Assembly (NCBI GenBank): GCA_004369085.1
Contig: ML210276.1
Location: forward strand, 1 to 64,000
From: Coprinopsis marcescibilis
Lineage: Eukaryota; Basidiomycota; Agaricomycetes; Agaricales; Psathyrellaceae
DNA: 64,000 nucleotides
Direction of reading: 5' to 3'
Below the pieces are notes generated by a model. It had not been told where the DNA came from and searched no databases. It saw only the letters and a program-made list of their open reading frames with translations. How positions within the stretch are numbered: position 1 is the stretch's first letter; each line of letters starts with the position of its first letter. The position numbers and the translations under genes were made by a program. Positions 48,461-60,606 of the stretch are shown in pieces.

Positions 48461-50149
48461 TTATACATGTCCGTGTCCGCTTTCCTCAGCCCAGTCAAGG
48501 TCCGAATAACAATCAAGCATATCCGCCTCTGAGTCCGTCTGTTTAGTGTCTATGTCGGTTGTAAGCGCCCCGATGTCCGTGGAGAGGTACGACTTGAATT
48601 GTGATGTTATAGTTGTCGTGTCGCGACCTCGTAACGAGGGATCCCTGATGTTGAGAATGATTCTTGAAACCAGAATCGATGAGAAACTGGGAGATTCCAA
48701 TCAGCCACGAGTGTAGTGTAGCAACAGAAACCATCGCCATTGCGGCTTACCTGGCTCCCAGTACTATGCCTTGCCCACGGGAAGCAGTCTGTGACCAATT
48801 AGAAAGGGATGCAAAGCGCCGTTAGGTTTAGAGCTTACACTCGAGTACTACGCATGTTTGTTAGAAAGACAAACAGTTAGAGAGATGTAAGACATACCCC
48901 GAACGAAAGGATGATTGCTAAACAAGTCAGAGACATGATACTATCGAGAATGAGCCGGATGTTGAGTAGAAATTGCCAGTCAAGCTCACCCGAAGAACAG
49001 TGTGCCTATGGTCTCTCATCAGCGAAAATACCATTGGATCCACGTAAAATAACTTACCGTCGCGGATAAGGATTGTTAGGAGTGGCGTGCCAGTATCCCT
49101 TCTCGACCGTTGCAGGGACTTGCACAGAATAAGAATAAAGATAGCCAGGTCAAAGCAAAGAAGGAAAGAATATTGAAGTGCTGTTCCTAGAAAACAGGAA
49201 GGGCACTTGTCAGCCACCTAGTCGGTAGAGGGAGAGAAAAGGCTCACTAAATGCACTGTTTGCGGCAGGTAGATTATGTGTCAATCAGATATCCCTCACA
49301 CCAATATGGATTCCTCTCGTACTTATCGTCGGCAACACCGTGGAAGCAGTTGTCTACAAAGACTAGCGGTGTCTCTTTCCCCGTACTGACAAAGAACAAC
49401 ACCTATTCCAGAGAAGAACTGAGGTTTGACCAATGTAGACACTCTAGGATATTTGTTAACTTACCAAGGCTCCCGCAAGAGCACTCAACAATCCTATACA
49501 AAGGAAGATCAACACCTTGCGACTCCTTCCGTAAAGCCCATAAGTTCGCACAACCGAGAAAACTGTTGTCGTTAGTGTCATGCAATGAACATGCCGAGGA
49601 GGCATACCTGCTGCTAGTATATGCAAAACGTATGGCAGAGCATTCTTTAGAAAGTTGATTTTATCGCAGCTACAATGCAAAATTAGATCCTTCGAGTTCA
49701 AGCATGCCAAAGGTAGACAAGTAGCGCGTACATCTGCGAGTTTAAAATGAGAGTCCGCATTGATTGGGATGAGATGGCTTTAATGCTTACTGGATCAGGA
49801 CGCAGTCTGTCTATGGGAGTTGCAAAAGTTCGATGTGCAAGTAAGGGGAAACCGACCAATGCAAGGTATCGATTGAGATAGAATATTGCTGGTATTAAAG
49901 AGAGTCCCCGAGATGAAGGCCAAATCCAATGGACCTCCCGCGAAAGCGTAAGGAAATAATCGTGGTACACGACGACTGATACCAAAAAATCAGCATCCGA
50001 GTTGATATGAAAAAAGAAGTCCACTTACCCAAGGCCGCAACAGTGATGCATCGCTTTTGAAAGCTAAAACATGGTTAAGCAAAATCGCAGGTTAGCTGTA
50101 CTCTCAGAAGAAGCACGGACACAGCTTGGTCGTCAATGATCAGATCCAT
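48461..50149 (-). CDS. DUF6533-type multi-pass membrane protein, copy 3
   Basis: First (leftmost) gene of a four-gene head-to-tail array. ATG at 50147-50149 (MDLIIDDQAV). The 35-nt exon 2 (50029-50063) encodes FQKRCITVAAL. The signature is VVVYHDYFLTLSREVHWIW, followed by AIFYLNRYLALVGFPLL, then SVVRTYGLYGRSRKVLIFL, LLCFDLAIFILILCKSLQRS with LIRDG, and VSRIILNIRDPSL. The tail reads LTTDIDTKQTDSEADMLDCY, with TAA at 48461-48463. The Tyr-Asp/His-Asp-Tyr and W-x-W motif lies just after the first membrane segment, and the RTYGLYGR loop follows a middle helix. Expected topology is six or seven helices. Function unknown. Confidence 0.82.
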
Positions 50150-51151
50150 TTCTACGCTTCTCGCAGTCGGGTCAAAGGCAAAGGAAAGAAAGTAGAAGAG
50201 AAGAGAAGAGTCCTCAAGCCTGGAGGGAAATGCACGCAGAAGGCATGGGTAAAAGGGTGTGAAGAGTAGGGGCCAAACGGCAGTTCCTTGAAAGCCGGTA
50301 GTTCCCTAAGCTAGCGCGCTATATAGCAATCGAGACAACCGAGAATTCAGGGGCACAGTGACGACCTACTCTGATTAAGGATAGAGAATATATTATTACT
50401 ATCACGATGGTGATGAACAGGATGTGGACTGCCATAGCGATTGGAAAATCTGATAGAACTTCTCACCAGCCTCCTGACGCCTTGCAGCGCTGGACCTCAA
50501 CAGACCTCAACGCACTCCGCTGATTCGAAGGCGAACGTCTTCGGAATACCCGATACACCACGCTTTGTAAAATCAGGGGTAGCCGTGAGTGTGGTGGAGC
50601 AACATTCAGAGCTACAGCAAACCACTTCGGGGCAAGATGTTGCCCAGGGTTGCCCGGTCCCGGCTCGTTCCTGGTGTTCAACAAAGACGCAGTTGAGATG
50701 CGATATGAGCGAGCATCATTCCTGACAAGCGCACACGGGCTGTTAAGTAGTTGGGAACAATCATTTGAGAATGTTGAAGATCCCGGCGGGATGGCGACAA
50801 AACGCACCCCATTCCAAGGCTGTGAATGGCGTCTCTTCGTCTCTCCAGCCCAGTGGACGCATGTAGTATTCGTATCCTTCGAAATATCGCTTTCCGTACA
50901 GTGAGGTTATAGTCGTAACGCTGGAAGTTCGCTTGTCCTAAGTATGTCATGGAGTGCGAACAAGAGTACTGGGTAACCAAGGTGCCGCCACAATCCAAAC
51001 TGACTCGGTCCGCTACTGCCCGGCGGCGGGCGCTGTCCTTGACGCTTGAAGTACTTGAGCTTGAACAACCTCCATGTTCCTCAATTCATGTTTAAAACTC
51101 CCAGAAACTCTACAACACTTTCATTGTTTCAACTCTAGCATTCTATATTAA
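50150..51151. other. Array spacer 1
   Basis: About 1 kb holding the promoter of copy 3 and the 3' flank of copy 4. Overlapping frames (50441-50904 plus, 50463-50998 minus) have no recognisable domain. Confidence 0.4.
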
Positions 51152-52841
51152 TCACACTTTGCTGCTCTGGTCAAGCAGACGCTGTTGTCGATCTGCAAGA
51201 TCTTCAAGTACGTCCGAGTCCGTCTGACGAGTGTCAATGATCGTTGTGAATGGCCCAACTTCAGAGGGATATTCTCCTCCTTTAGAAGTTACGGCTGGCC
51301 TAACATGATGGCCCTGTAGCGAGGGATCTCGGATGTCAAGAATTAGTCTTGACATCAGAAGCGAAGAAAGGCTATAGAGCGATGCGTTCAGGGGTTGGGA
51401 ACACTGAAAGGACCTTAATGAAGTCACCTGGCACCCAGAACAATTCCTTGCCCACGGCCAGCACTCTGTTTTCGTTATATCTGAGCTTGAATGGGTACTT
51501 GAGAATATAGGTAGACATACGCTGGCAAACTGAGAAAATTGTCAACAACAAAGGTACGGAAGGGCGTGTCAACGTAACCTACCATGTAGCACAGAATAAT
51601 CCCAGCACAACTCATTGACATTACCCTGTTTGTCGAGGTTTTGTTGAAGCCACGGTTTGTGAGCGGATATGGCGGTCGGCTTACCCAAAGAATATTGTCC
51701 CTTTAACCCAGTAAGAGAACATGCGAATTATAGAACAAGGAAAGCTCACCGTCTCGGAAAAGGATTGTCAGCAAGGGCGTACTCTTCTCCGCCTTCGATT
51801 GTTGCATGGATTTGTGCAGGGTCAATATAAAAACAATGATATCAAACCCAAGCATGAATGAATATTGGATCGCTGTATCTGAGGAAGGATTTTCTGTCAA
51901 CCAGGCGAGATGAATACACGCGCGCGCTTAAAACTTACGAAGCGCACTACAATTTACGGCGAAAAAGATGGGTATCAATCTAGTGAACAGATCAACAAAG
52001 TCAAACGGATCTTACACTTTATTTGAGTCTCGATGGAAACAATTGTCCACGAGGACATGTCCTGCTTCTTCGCTCCTGCTGGAAAAGTAAAAGACCTAAG
52101 TATGACTTTGGTCATTGGTGGCATTCATCACAAAAGACAGCATGACTTACTAGGCCTGCTACCAACGAAGTCGATCCTGAAACAAGGAGGAGAATCAACA
52201 CTCGAAGACTCTTCCCATAGAGAGCATAGGTCCGTAGGATGGAGAAAACTGGGTTTGATATCAGAGCCAAGCCAAGCAGGACAGAAATAACAGAGCTGCA
52301 AACCTCCGGCTAGTGCGTGCAATAAATATGGAATGGTAGTTTTTGCTACGTTGAGTGTTCCACAGCTACGAAACAGAATTAGTATTGAACAAAAGGAAGG
52401 TGAATACTGCCCTTACATCTGTGACTTCGGGATCCAGCACCATTACTGATCGGAGAAAAGTGCTTTACTTACAGGATCACGATTCATTCCATCGAGCGGG
52501 GAGGAGAACGTGCGCAGGATGAGCATGGGCAAGCCAATCAAGGCGACATAACGGTTGGCATAGAACAAGATAGGTACGACCGAGAACCCTCGAGTTGACC
52601 ACATCCAGTTCACTTCCCGCGTGAAGGTAAGGATATAATCGTAATACACGAGCACTGAACGAAGTAAGTAATCCCGAGACAGGATGATAGTGTAAGCTAC
52701 TCACCCAGAGCCACCACAGAGAAAAATCGTTTGTCGAATCTGCATTGCACAGTCAATCATTATGCCAAAATAAAGCTCTAGGAAGACAAACATGGCTTGG
52801 TGGTCCAGGATGTACTCCATTTCTGTGACAAGCTCGGTCAT
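51152..52841 (-). CDS. DUF6533-type multi-pass membrane protein, copy 4
   Basis: Second gene of the array. ATG at 52839-52841 (MTELVTEMEYILDHQA); Met at MEYIL is an alternative. The 35-nt exon 2 (52705-52739) encodes FDKRFFSVVAL. The signature VLVYYDYILTFTREVNWMW is followed by SVVPILFYANRYVALIGLPM. A later helix reads YSFMLGFDIIVFILTLHKSM and ends LFRDG; the C-terminal exon begins LSSLLMSRLILDIRDPSL. The tail reads VGPFTTIIDTRQTDSDVLED, with TGA at 51152-51154. Between copies 3 and 4 the signature and tail are clearly related, but the loops differ, so the array is not recent. Confidence 0.82.
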
Positions 52842-53586
52842 ATACTGCGAAAATTAGGAGAAAGCGTAAGATAGGCAGAATATAGGAAGACGATTACTGC
52901 GGAAAGCATAAAGACATGAAGTAGGGGCAGCACCAATGCTGTATATTGATATCGGAAAGGATTTTAAACCGCTGGTTCCGGAGTATTATCAACGCAGTTT
53001 CGAGTAAACTGTTGGTTTAGTACAATGTCAGTGATGGTCTCAATTGTAAATGGTGTGTTGAAGCCGGTGTCATAGCGATCCTAATCCAAACTTGATAGTG
53101 GAACCGAGGAGCCAGCGCTCCTCGCTCAATTATATATGTATCAAAGGCGCCCACAATCCCGAGCGGAAATTGGCTAACAACGCAGCTCTGTTCGAGTTGT
53201 GCGCAGTGCAGCCTGGCTGTGAGTGGAAGTAGACAAGGCTCTATCCTCGCCAACTAATTTATCAACATCGACGGGCTCGGACCCGCTGAGCATGATGCAG
53301 TGATGATTCACAGGCCATGGGAACGATATCCCCATGATTTTCCGTCACATTGAAGAGCACGAGTCGCAGTTCAATGCTCACGGCTGCGGTTTAGTCACTC
53401 CTAGGTGTTGTGGACTGCGCGACTTGAGGTGATTGCAGACGAATGGCGGGTGGCAGACTGCAGTTTGACGCACTAATAAGTTACTGCGATCACCAGTCCA
53501 TTGGAAACATCAAAACCGCCCCCTCTGGAATGTGCGTTTGAGCTTGCAGGATTTTCATTAGATTTACAATCGTACTTTATTGCCAT
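52842..53586. other. Array spacer 2
   Basis: About 745 bp between array genes. A 78-codon minus frame (53017-53253) has no recognisable feature. Confidence 0.4.
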
Positions 53587-55237
53587 TCAAGCTCTGGGGA
53601 AATCCGAATAAGACCTAAACATATTTGCCTCAAAATCCGTTTGACGAGTGTCTATGATCGTCGTGAATGTCCCAACTTCTGCAGTTTCTGCAGTGGTACT
53701 CATACCACGCTTCAAAGTTGTCAGTTCTTTCTGAGGTCGAAGAGAGGGATCTCTGATGTTGAGAATAAGCCTTGAGACTAGTACCGAAGACAAGCTAGAG
53801 AAGATAATTTGGTGAGCGCCATGAGGTTCAAAATCGAGGCATCCGCGAGATTACCTGGCGCCTAAATAGATTCCCTGGTCACGGACGGCTGTCTATATAT
53901 TACAGGTGTGAGCTACATCCGAGTATATCAGCCGGGCTTGGGAACGTACGCCAGCAATCTATGAACAATACTTAGCATCTAGAAATCGCGAAGATCAATA
54001 TACATACCAAAAGGCAAAGAACGATGCCAAGACATGTCAGTGAGATGGCTCTGTAAACCGTTGATTCAGAAATTCCCCTCGAGAACTCGATTTAAATATC
54101 CACCCACCCAAAGTACATTGTACCTGCATAAACCAAGGGCAATCAATGAGATGTAATCTCTCAGAGAACGGAGGGCCTACCGTCCCGGATAAGGATTGTA
54201 AAAAGTGGAGTAGCCTTCTCCGACTTCGATCGTTGCAAGGACTTGCGCAAGGTCATTCCAAAGATGATGGTGTCGAAGACAAAAAGACCAAGATATTGGA
54301 GCGCCGTCACTGACAAAGTGAAAGGTCAATGGTTTCCAAAGAGCAATCATAGCGAGCTTCAACGCACAAGATGCACTGCCCAGACAAGGACATAATGTCA
54401 GACAATAGATATAAACATTGCTTTATTTTCTCGCACCGTTCATCGTCGAAGCCCATAAAGCAATTGTCTACGTTGACTAGACGTTGCTCTGTCCTGACAC
54501 AAATGAAGTAAAGCACCTGCTGCGTAGTTGGATACTAATAATAAGCATATAATGCATGTAGAGCTCACCACTGCAGAAGTAATTGTACATATTGCTGCAA
54601 CACAAAGGAACACAAGCAGTTTCCTGTTCCTTCCATACAACCCATAAGTCCGGGCAATCGAAAAGACTGCTACAAAGTTGGTTTCTGCCGATGAAACCGT
54701 ACGGATGAGAACTAACCTGTGGCTAGAGAGTGAAGTGTATACGGAAGAAAGTTCTTGAGCTGATTAAAGGTTTCACAGCTACAAAATATATTCATTGTAG
54801 AACTCAAGTTGAGTCCCTCATAGCACTTACACCTGAAACTGTAGTTAGAGCTTATATTAAGTAGATACAGGGCGCTCTTACTGGGTCAGGATGTCGATAC
54901 CCTAAAGGAGACGAGAAATTGCGATGTATAAGCATAGGGAGGCAGATCAAGGCGAGATAGCGGTTCAGATAGAAAAGTGTTGGAATAAATGAGATCCCTC
55001 GGGTTGAAGCCCACATCCAGTCGATCTCCTTGGAGAGACTGAGAAGGTATTCATAGTACACAAGCACTGTTAGATGAACTATTAGCACTTCAGAACGAGT
55101 TGAAAGACAGTCACGCACCAAGAGCCACAAGAGCGATACAGCGCTTTTGAAACCTATAAACCAGAGATTAGTTGCACAGTGGACAGCGACCAGCCAACAA
55201 GTACGCACACGTCTTCACTCCTTACGATGAGGTCCAT
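53587..55237 (-). CDS. DUF6533-type multi-pass membrane protein, copy 5
   Basis: Third gene of the array. ATG at 55235-55237 (MDLIVRSEDV). The 35-nt exon 2 (55119-55153) encodes FQKRCIALVAL. The signature VLVYYEYLLSLSKEIDWMW is followed by SFIPTLFYLNRYLALICLPM. Later segments include RTYGLYGRNRKLLVFLCV, YLGLFVFDTIIFGMTL with LIRDG, and SSVLVSRLILNIRDPSLR. The tail reads VGTFTTIIDTRQTDFEANMF, with TAG-type stop at 53587-53589 after SDFPRA. The tail motif is nearly identical to copy 4. Confidence 0.82.
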
Positions 55238-56128
55238 CTCTGCGAAGATTAAAGACCTGTACTTGAAAAGACCGAGGAGCAGGCTTGCAAATCTGCACTT
55301 CAAGCGAGTTCCGAGGAGGACTTGAATGCGAAAAGCAGGGGGCCCATTGACGTTGACGGGCTATGTGTATGCTGCAGATATAGTCAACCGAGCTCCGAAG
55401 ATGACCTGATGATCTCCGCTGGAAGAAGACGCGCCCATTGTCATCAGGATCAATATAGTGATAATGACCTAGGAGCAGCGCAACGCCAATCCAGATCTGA
55501 TGCACATAGCCTTTTCAAGGCTATATCAAGGAACCTCAGGCGCCTTTGACATAGTTACCACCTACTTATGTCAACTGGGAGTTGTTCGTATCGAACGGCC
55601 GGTGAAGTCCGGCGAACCCATGCCAAGATGTACCATGTTGCTGGAGCCTGCAATGAGGCAGCAGGAATAGTACAATAACAGCGAGGTACTGGAACCGTTA
55701 AATGTGGATCATCCATCCGATTTTGATGTCTGTTGTTGGCGAATGACACGATTGGGAACAAGAGTAAAAACACCATCGCCTGCAAGAATAGCTCGGAACT
55801 TGCACACCTTGAGAAAATGCGAAGTTGGAAACCTGACTTCTGAATTTCGACGATCAACTGGAAGTTGGGTTCAGGGCATGCAAGAGCTTCTACGAAGCCC
55901 GGAAGAGCCTTCGGTTATAGATTGACGAGCAAGGACGGGTTTGACAACGAGGACAACGGGATATAATTATAACGGACTTGACTGCTTTTCTTGGAGATCG
56001 CCAACGCCATCCTTCGCGAATGTTGGGAATTTATAGTTGAGTGCCACTCCCGAGTACATGGTAGGCGAACAGCGCCAGCGCTGCAAGTAATCAAGCAAAA
56101 TACATGAATAGAACTGTCAAATCCACGA
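55238..56128. other. Array spacer 3
   Basis: About 890 bp. Short frames on both strands (55322-55549, 55555-55857, 55704-55925) were not assignable. Confidence 0.4.
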
Positions 56129-57817
56129 TCACCGCATTCCGCCAGTTTTCTCAGAAGCAGGAAAATCAGAGTAAGAGCTCAACATATCCGCCTCTAGATC
56201 TGTTTGGTAAGTGTTGATGATGGTCGTAAATGCCCCGACTTCCGAAGTGGTATCCCCAATTTTCGAAGCTTCTGTATGTTCGCGGGACCGTAGCAAAGGG
56301 TCTCTTATGTTGAGAATGAGCCTTGTTACAAGGATCGACGAGACGCTGAAGAAGACTACTCAGAAAGATTTGCGCTCGGAAGATCGCATGGAATTACCTG
56401 GCGCCTAATACGATTCCTTGGTCGCGTGCGGCAGGCTAAAATGTTGGAGCTTGAACGATATTAGGACAGCGTAACGCAAGAACCTACGACAGAGAACTGC
56501 ACGCGCGTCAGCTGGGAATGGAACAAGTGAATGAAGCTCATCAAACGCACTCCGAGGCAGAAAATTACGCCGATGCAAACCATTGAGATGGCTCTGCCGA
56601 CATACACGGTACAATCAACTTTAGAACACTGTTTGGATGACCCGGTAAACTGACCCAAAGAACAAGGTCCCTAAGGTAAATATTGTGAGTGTGCGAGCAC
56701 TATGACAGTTCAGTCAACGGAGTCTCACCGTCCCGAAGAACAATTGTAAAGAAATTGGATGTTTTTTCTATAGTTGACCGCTGCAGCGATTTGCGCAAGG
56801 TTAATGCAAAGATGACGAGATCGAAGAGAAGGAGGCAAAGATATTGCAGTGATGTCACTATGTGAGTTAATGGAAGTTGGTTCAGCACCGGCGTGAAATT
56901 GCAGGGAGATCAGCACGGACAGAATGCTCTGTCCGACGAGATACAAATACGCGCGTGTCAGTGGTGTTTAGAGTTCGCGATGGTTGAACGCACCTGTCGT
57001 TGGAAATCGACGTCAAACAATTGTCCACGAGGTCGTTCTGACTTGGCTTGAGACGATTAGCAACGAATAAAAGTCCCTGGAAGTATAGTAAGTGGCTGAT
57101 CAGGTCTTGCGCGTTCCAGAGTTCTGAACTCACCAAGGCTGTCCCGAGAGTGCATAATTTCGCCACAAACAGCGATATTAAAAATTTGACATTCCTCCCG
57201 TAGATTCCGTATGTCCGTATGATTGAGAACACTGTGATAACCTGTAAATGTTATGATGAGATGAGGCAGATTCTACGAACATGTTGCTAAGAAATGCAAT
57301 GTATATGGAAAAATGTTCTTGAAGGGCTCAAAGACTTCACACCTGTAGTCCGCATACCGAATTAGCGTTACTGCGAAAAGAAGGTATGAGGTTCTTCACA
57401 TCTGGGATGTCTATTCAGCGTTGGCCAACGAAAAGGGGTTCTGAGCTTACTGGATCCGGTCCATCTACGGAATAGAGGAAAGCACGATAAACCACAATCG
57501 GGAGCCCCATCAAAGCGAAGTAACGATTCAGATAGAACAGAATTGGTACGAAGGAAAGCTTCCCAGTCGTGGCCCACATCCAATCGATCTCTCGAGAGAG
57601 GGTAATGAGATGATCATAATATACTATGGCTTCAATGTTCATAGAAAGATGTCAAGACCGGCAAGTCCTCTAATGTAAGCACGCACCTATGGCCGCAATA
57701 TGAAAGCAGCGCTTTTGGAACCTAGATGCAACAACTGGTCAAGCCTCCACCAGAAGGGAGCATCTCAAACGGGACGAACACAGCTTGAAAGTCGATAAAG
57801 GGCGCCACCTGTTCCAT
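56129..57817 (-). CDS. DUF6533-type multi-pass membrane protein, copy 6
   Basis: Fourth and last gene of the array. ATG at 57815-57817 (MEQVAPFIDFQAV). The 35-nt exon 2 (57687-57721) encodes FQKRCFHIAAI. The signature IVYYDHLITLSREIDWMW is followed by SFVPILFYLNRYFALMGLPI. Later segments are SIIRTYGIYGRNVKFLISLF, YLCLLLFDLVIFALTLRKSL with VLRDG, and VSSILVTRLILNIRDPLLRS. The tail reads VGAFTTIINTYQTDLEADML, with TGA at 56129-56131 after GGMR. The C-terminal exon was not evident as one ATG-initiated frame and was recovered from homology to the other copies. Confidence 0.82.
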
Positions 57818-58714
57818 TCTCCTCGAAGCTGGCCAAGAAGGGGTACAACTGTCCTTGTGAACGAGACAGAAAAAAAAACATGGACCAGGGGGACGTGGCA
57901 AAGCTGAATTCCTGTGCAAGGTCGATCTTTACCCTGCCTTATACTACTTATCTCCAACCGAGGAAACGTGATGACCCTACCCAGAGAAGATATGGTGTAG
58001 GCCAGATATCATGTCAGAAGCGCAACGGGATCCGCAGCCTGATGAATCTCAAGCTTCCTCGACTTTAGCTACGATGGACTGATGTTGGGAGGAAAGTTCC
58101 CCGCCATGCTGAATAAAACTTGGCCATCAAACAGCAGGACACTTTCATTTCTCTCCCTCTGTGTTCCTTCCAGAGCGACGCAGCCATCCTTTACAAGAGA
58201 GAGAAGGTTCAGTGATAGAGGCATAGGTGTTAAACCACCATCTGACACCTCAATGATATCTATCGCGCAGGAAGAAAGGATTGGGAACGATGAACAAGAA
58301 CCAACTCCTAGAATAGTTCGGAACACACCGTTCTGCTATGAGTCTGAAGAAGACCAGATCCTGGATTAAAGCTCGACCTCAGGCCTCAGGCCTCAGGAAT
58401 GGCTGTTGTCGGACGCGAAAGCGAATGTATATAATCCTCAGACAAAGAAGAAAACAAAAAGCGGCCCAAGAATCAACAGTGCGACTGAATGTGGCTGTGT
58501 CTGGATTGGGGTTAGGGTTAGTGTCTCGGCAACGGGTACAGAAGCAGAGCATTATGTCACCACCATATTCTCCTCCTTACTTCAACCAGAGAAGGCGTTA
58601 GTGCCAAAATCATCATTCGAACGAACACATAGTGCTTCAGGTACGATACGAGATGGATAATGCTGAACCCAGAACTCATTTGGGATACAGGCTTCTTGAA
58701 CTGGATTAGGAGAC
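57818..58714. promoter_or_regulatory. Divergent region, DUF6533 copy 6 and SERINC
   Basis: About 900 bp. It contains a threefold CCTCAGG repeat (58378-58398) and a short GGGTTA-type run (58508-58521). Overlapping short frames on both strands have no domain. Confidence 0.4.
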
Positions 58715-60606
58715 ATGGGGCTGTTAATGTCCCTGCCCATTGCGGGCGGCCTGTCAACCATTGCGACCTCCTGCTTAGCAGGTGCAGCCTTTTGCTGCAC
58801 CTCCACTGCCGGTATGTTCTTAATGATAGTCGGTGAATACGTCTAACCAACCTGGACAGCTTCAATGCTCTTCAAGTCGTGCAATTGCAATTCGTCCATT
58901 GCCACTCGAATTGGGTTTGCGGTGAGCAGGCAGTCGGATTCGCATGTTGGTTCAAGGACTCATGGAGACTTTGTAGATAATATTCTCTCTCAACTCCATA
59001 CTAGCTTGGGTGATGAAGACGGATGCGGTAGCAAAGCTCATAAAGAAATGGAGTATGGACTACATCAAGATGAACTGCGCGGAAGGTCAGTGCTACGGAG
59101 TGCTCGCGGTGAGTATTGGTCCCCTCGGGTTTATTCCCCGATGCTAAATGCGCTCTAGGTCCATCGTATATGCTTTGCACTCAGCTTGTTTCATCTCATT
59201 CTCAGCGCTTTCTTGATTGGCGTGAAGAACACCAAGGAGAAGAGAGCAGAGATCCAGAATGGGTGAGTCCTCAAATCGCAGACCTGTATACTCATACTGA
59301 CAGCCCCCAAGATGGTGGGGACCTAAAGTCCTCCTCTGGCTCGTTCTTGTTGTCGTATCCTTCTTTATTCCCAACGGCTTCTTCATGTTCTGGGGCAACT
59401 ACGTCTCCCTAATCGGCGCTACGATATTCATTCTCCTCGGACTGGTCCTTCTCGTTGACTTTGCACATTCGTGGTCAGAACTATGCCTTGAAAAGTGGGA
59501 ATACTCGTCCTCGAACCTATGGCAATGGATCCTTGTCGGCTCAACCTTCGCCATGTACGCATTCTCCATCACACTGACCGGTCTCCTCTACGGGTTCTTC
59601 GCCGGGTCCGGCTGCGACCTTAATCGCTTCTTCATCTCTTTCAACCTCGCCCTTTGCGTTCTCATCACTGTTGTTTGCGTGCACCCAACCGTCCAAGAGT
59701 ACAATCCCCGCTCCGGCTTGGCCCAATCGTCGATGGTTGCTGCATACTGCACCTACCTCGTTGTATCCGCCATCACCAACCACACACACGAAACGGCAAA
59801 GTGCAACCCTCTTAGAGATGGAAAGGGAACTCAGAAGGCCGTCCTCATCTTTGGTGGTGTCTTCACCTTCCTTGCCATTGCTTACTCCACGACGAGGGCC
59901 GCGACTCAGAGCCGAGCCCTTGTTGGAAATAAGGGGAAAGGAAACGTCCAACTTCCAGATGACGTCGACAACGGGCATTCAGAGTTGAACTACGTCAACA
60001 CCCAACCTGGTAGAACAGAGTCTCCCAGGTACCAAGCGATGTTGGCTGCTGTTGAGGCGGGGTGAGTCGATCGTATACTGCAAGTTAACCTGAACGCTCA
60101 CTGTATTTCAGAGCAATCCCTGCTTCTGCTCTCAGCGAATTTGACGAAGAAGAAGAAGACGAAGTTGTTGGTGAGGAGCGCGACGACGAGAAGTCTCACA
60201 CCCGTTACAACGTAAGCCAGTTGGAACAACTCGACTTCTCATTTCAACAGATCCTGACCACTTTATAACCACAGTACTCGTGGTTCCACATCATCTTCTG
60301 CATTGCAACTATGTATGTGGCGATGTTGCTGACGGACTGGTTCGTCCCTTCTTCCTCTCTCCTCCGGACTCATGTTAAATTACCGATTATCAGGAACGTC
60401 GTCTCCAAGTCCGACAATAGTGTGTACATTGGCCGATCAGAGGCTGCGATGTGGATGAGGATTGTGTCGAGCTGGGTTTGCATGATTCTGTACACCTGGA
60501 GTCTAGTTGCCCCTGTAATTCTACCTGATCGGTACGTGGTATTGAACGCCCTTCTTGACAGACGACAAACTCATCACGACGTTCTTCTAGCTTTGGCGAC
60601 TATTGA
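58715..60606 (+). CDS. SERINC/TMS1 family membrane protein
   Basis: Multi-exon gene, complete. ATG at 58715 (MGLLMSLPIAGGLSTIATSC). The family Cys block CNCNSSIATRIGFA is followed by IIFSLNSILAWVMKTDAVAK, CAEGQCYGVLAVHRICFAL, FLIGVKNTKEKRAEIQNGWW, VLLWLVLVVVSFFIPNGFFM, FILLGLVLLVDFAHSW, WILVGSTFAMYAFSITLTGL, NLALCVLITVVCVHPTVQEY, SSMVAAYCTYLVVSAITNHT and HIIFCIATMYVAMLLTDW. The last exon, after a 59-bp intron (60532-60590), ends PDRFGDY with TGA at 60604-60606. About ten or eleven membrane segments, as in Tms1/SERINC. Animal SERINCs are linked to serine lipid metabolism and lipid scrambling; the fungal role is not settled. An acidic linker (EEEEDEVVGEERDD) precedes the last helices. Confidence 0.93.

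Noticed and set aside
58378..58398. Threefold CCTCAGG tandem repeat
   Set aside because: Too short to be an element; no similar copies noticed elsewhere.
58508..58521. Telomere-like GGGTTAGGGTTA run
   Set aside because: Only about two units, inside an ordinary intergenic region; expected by chance.
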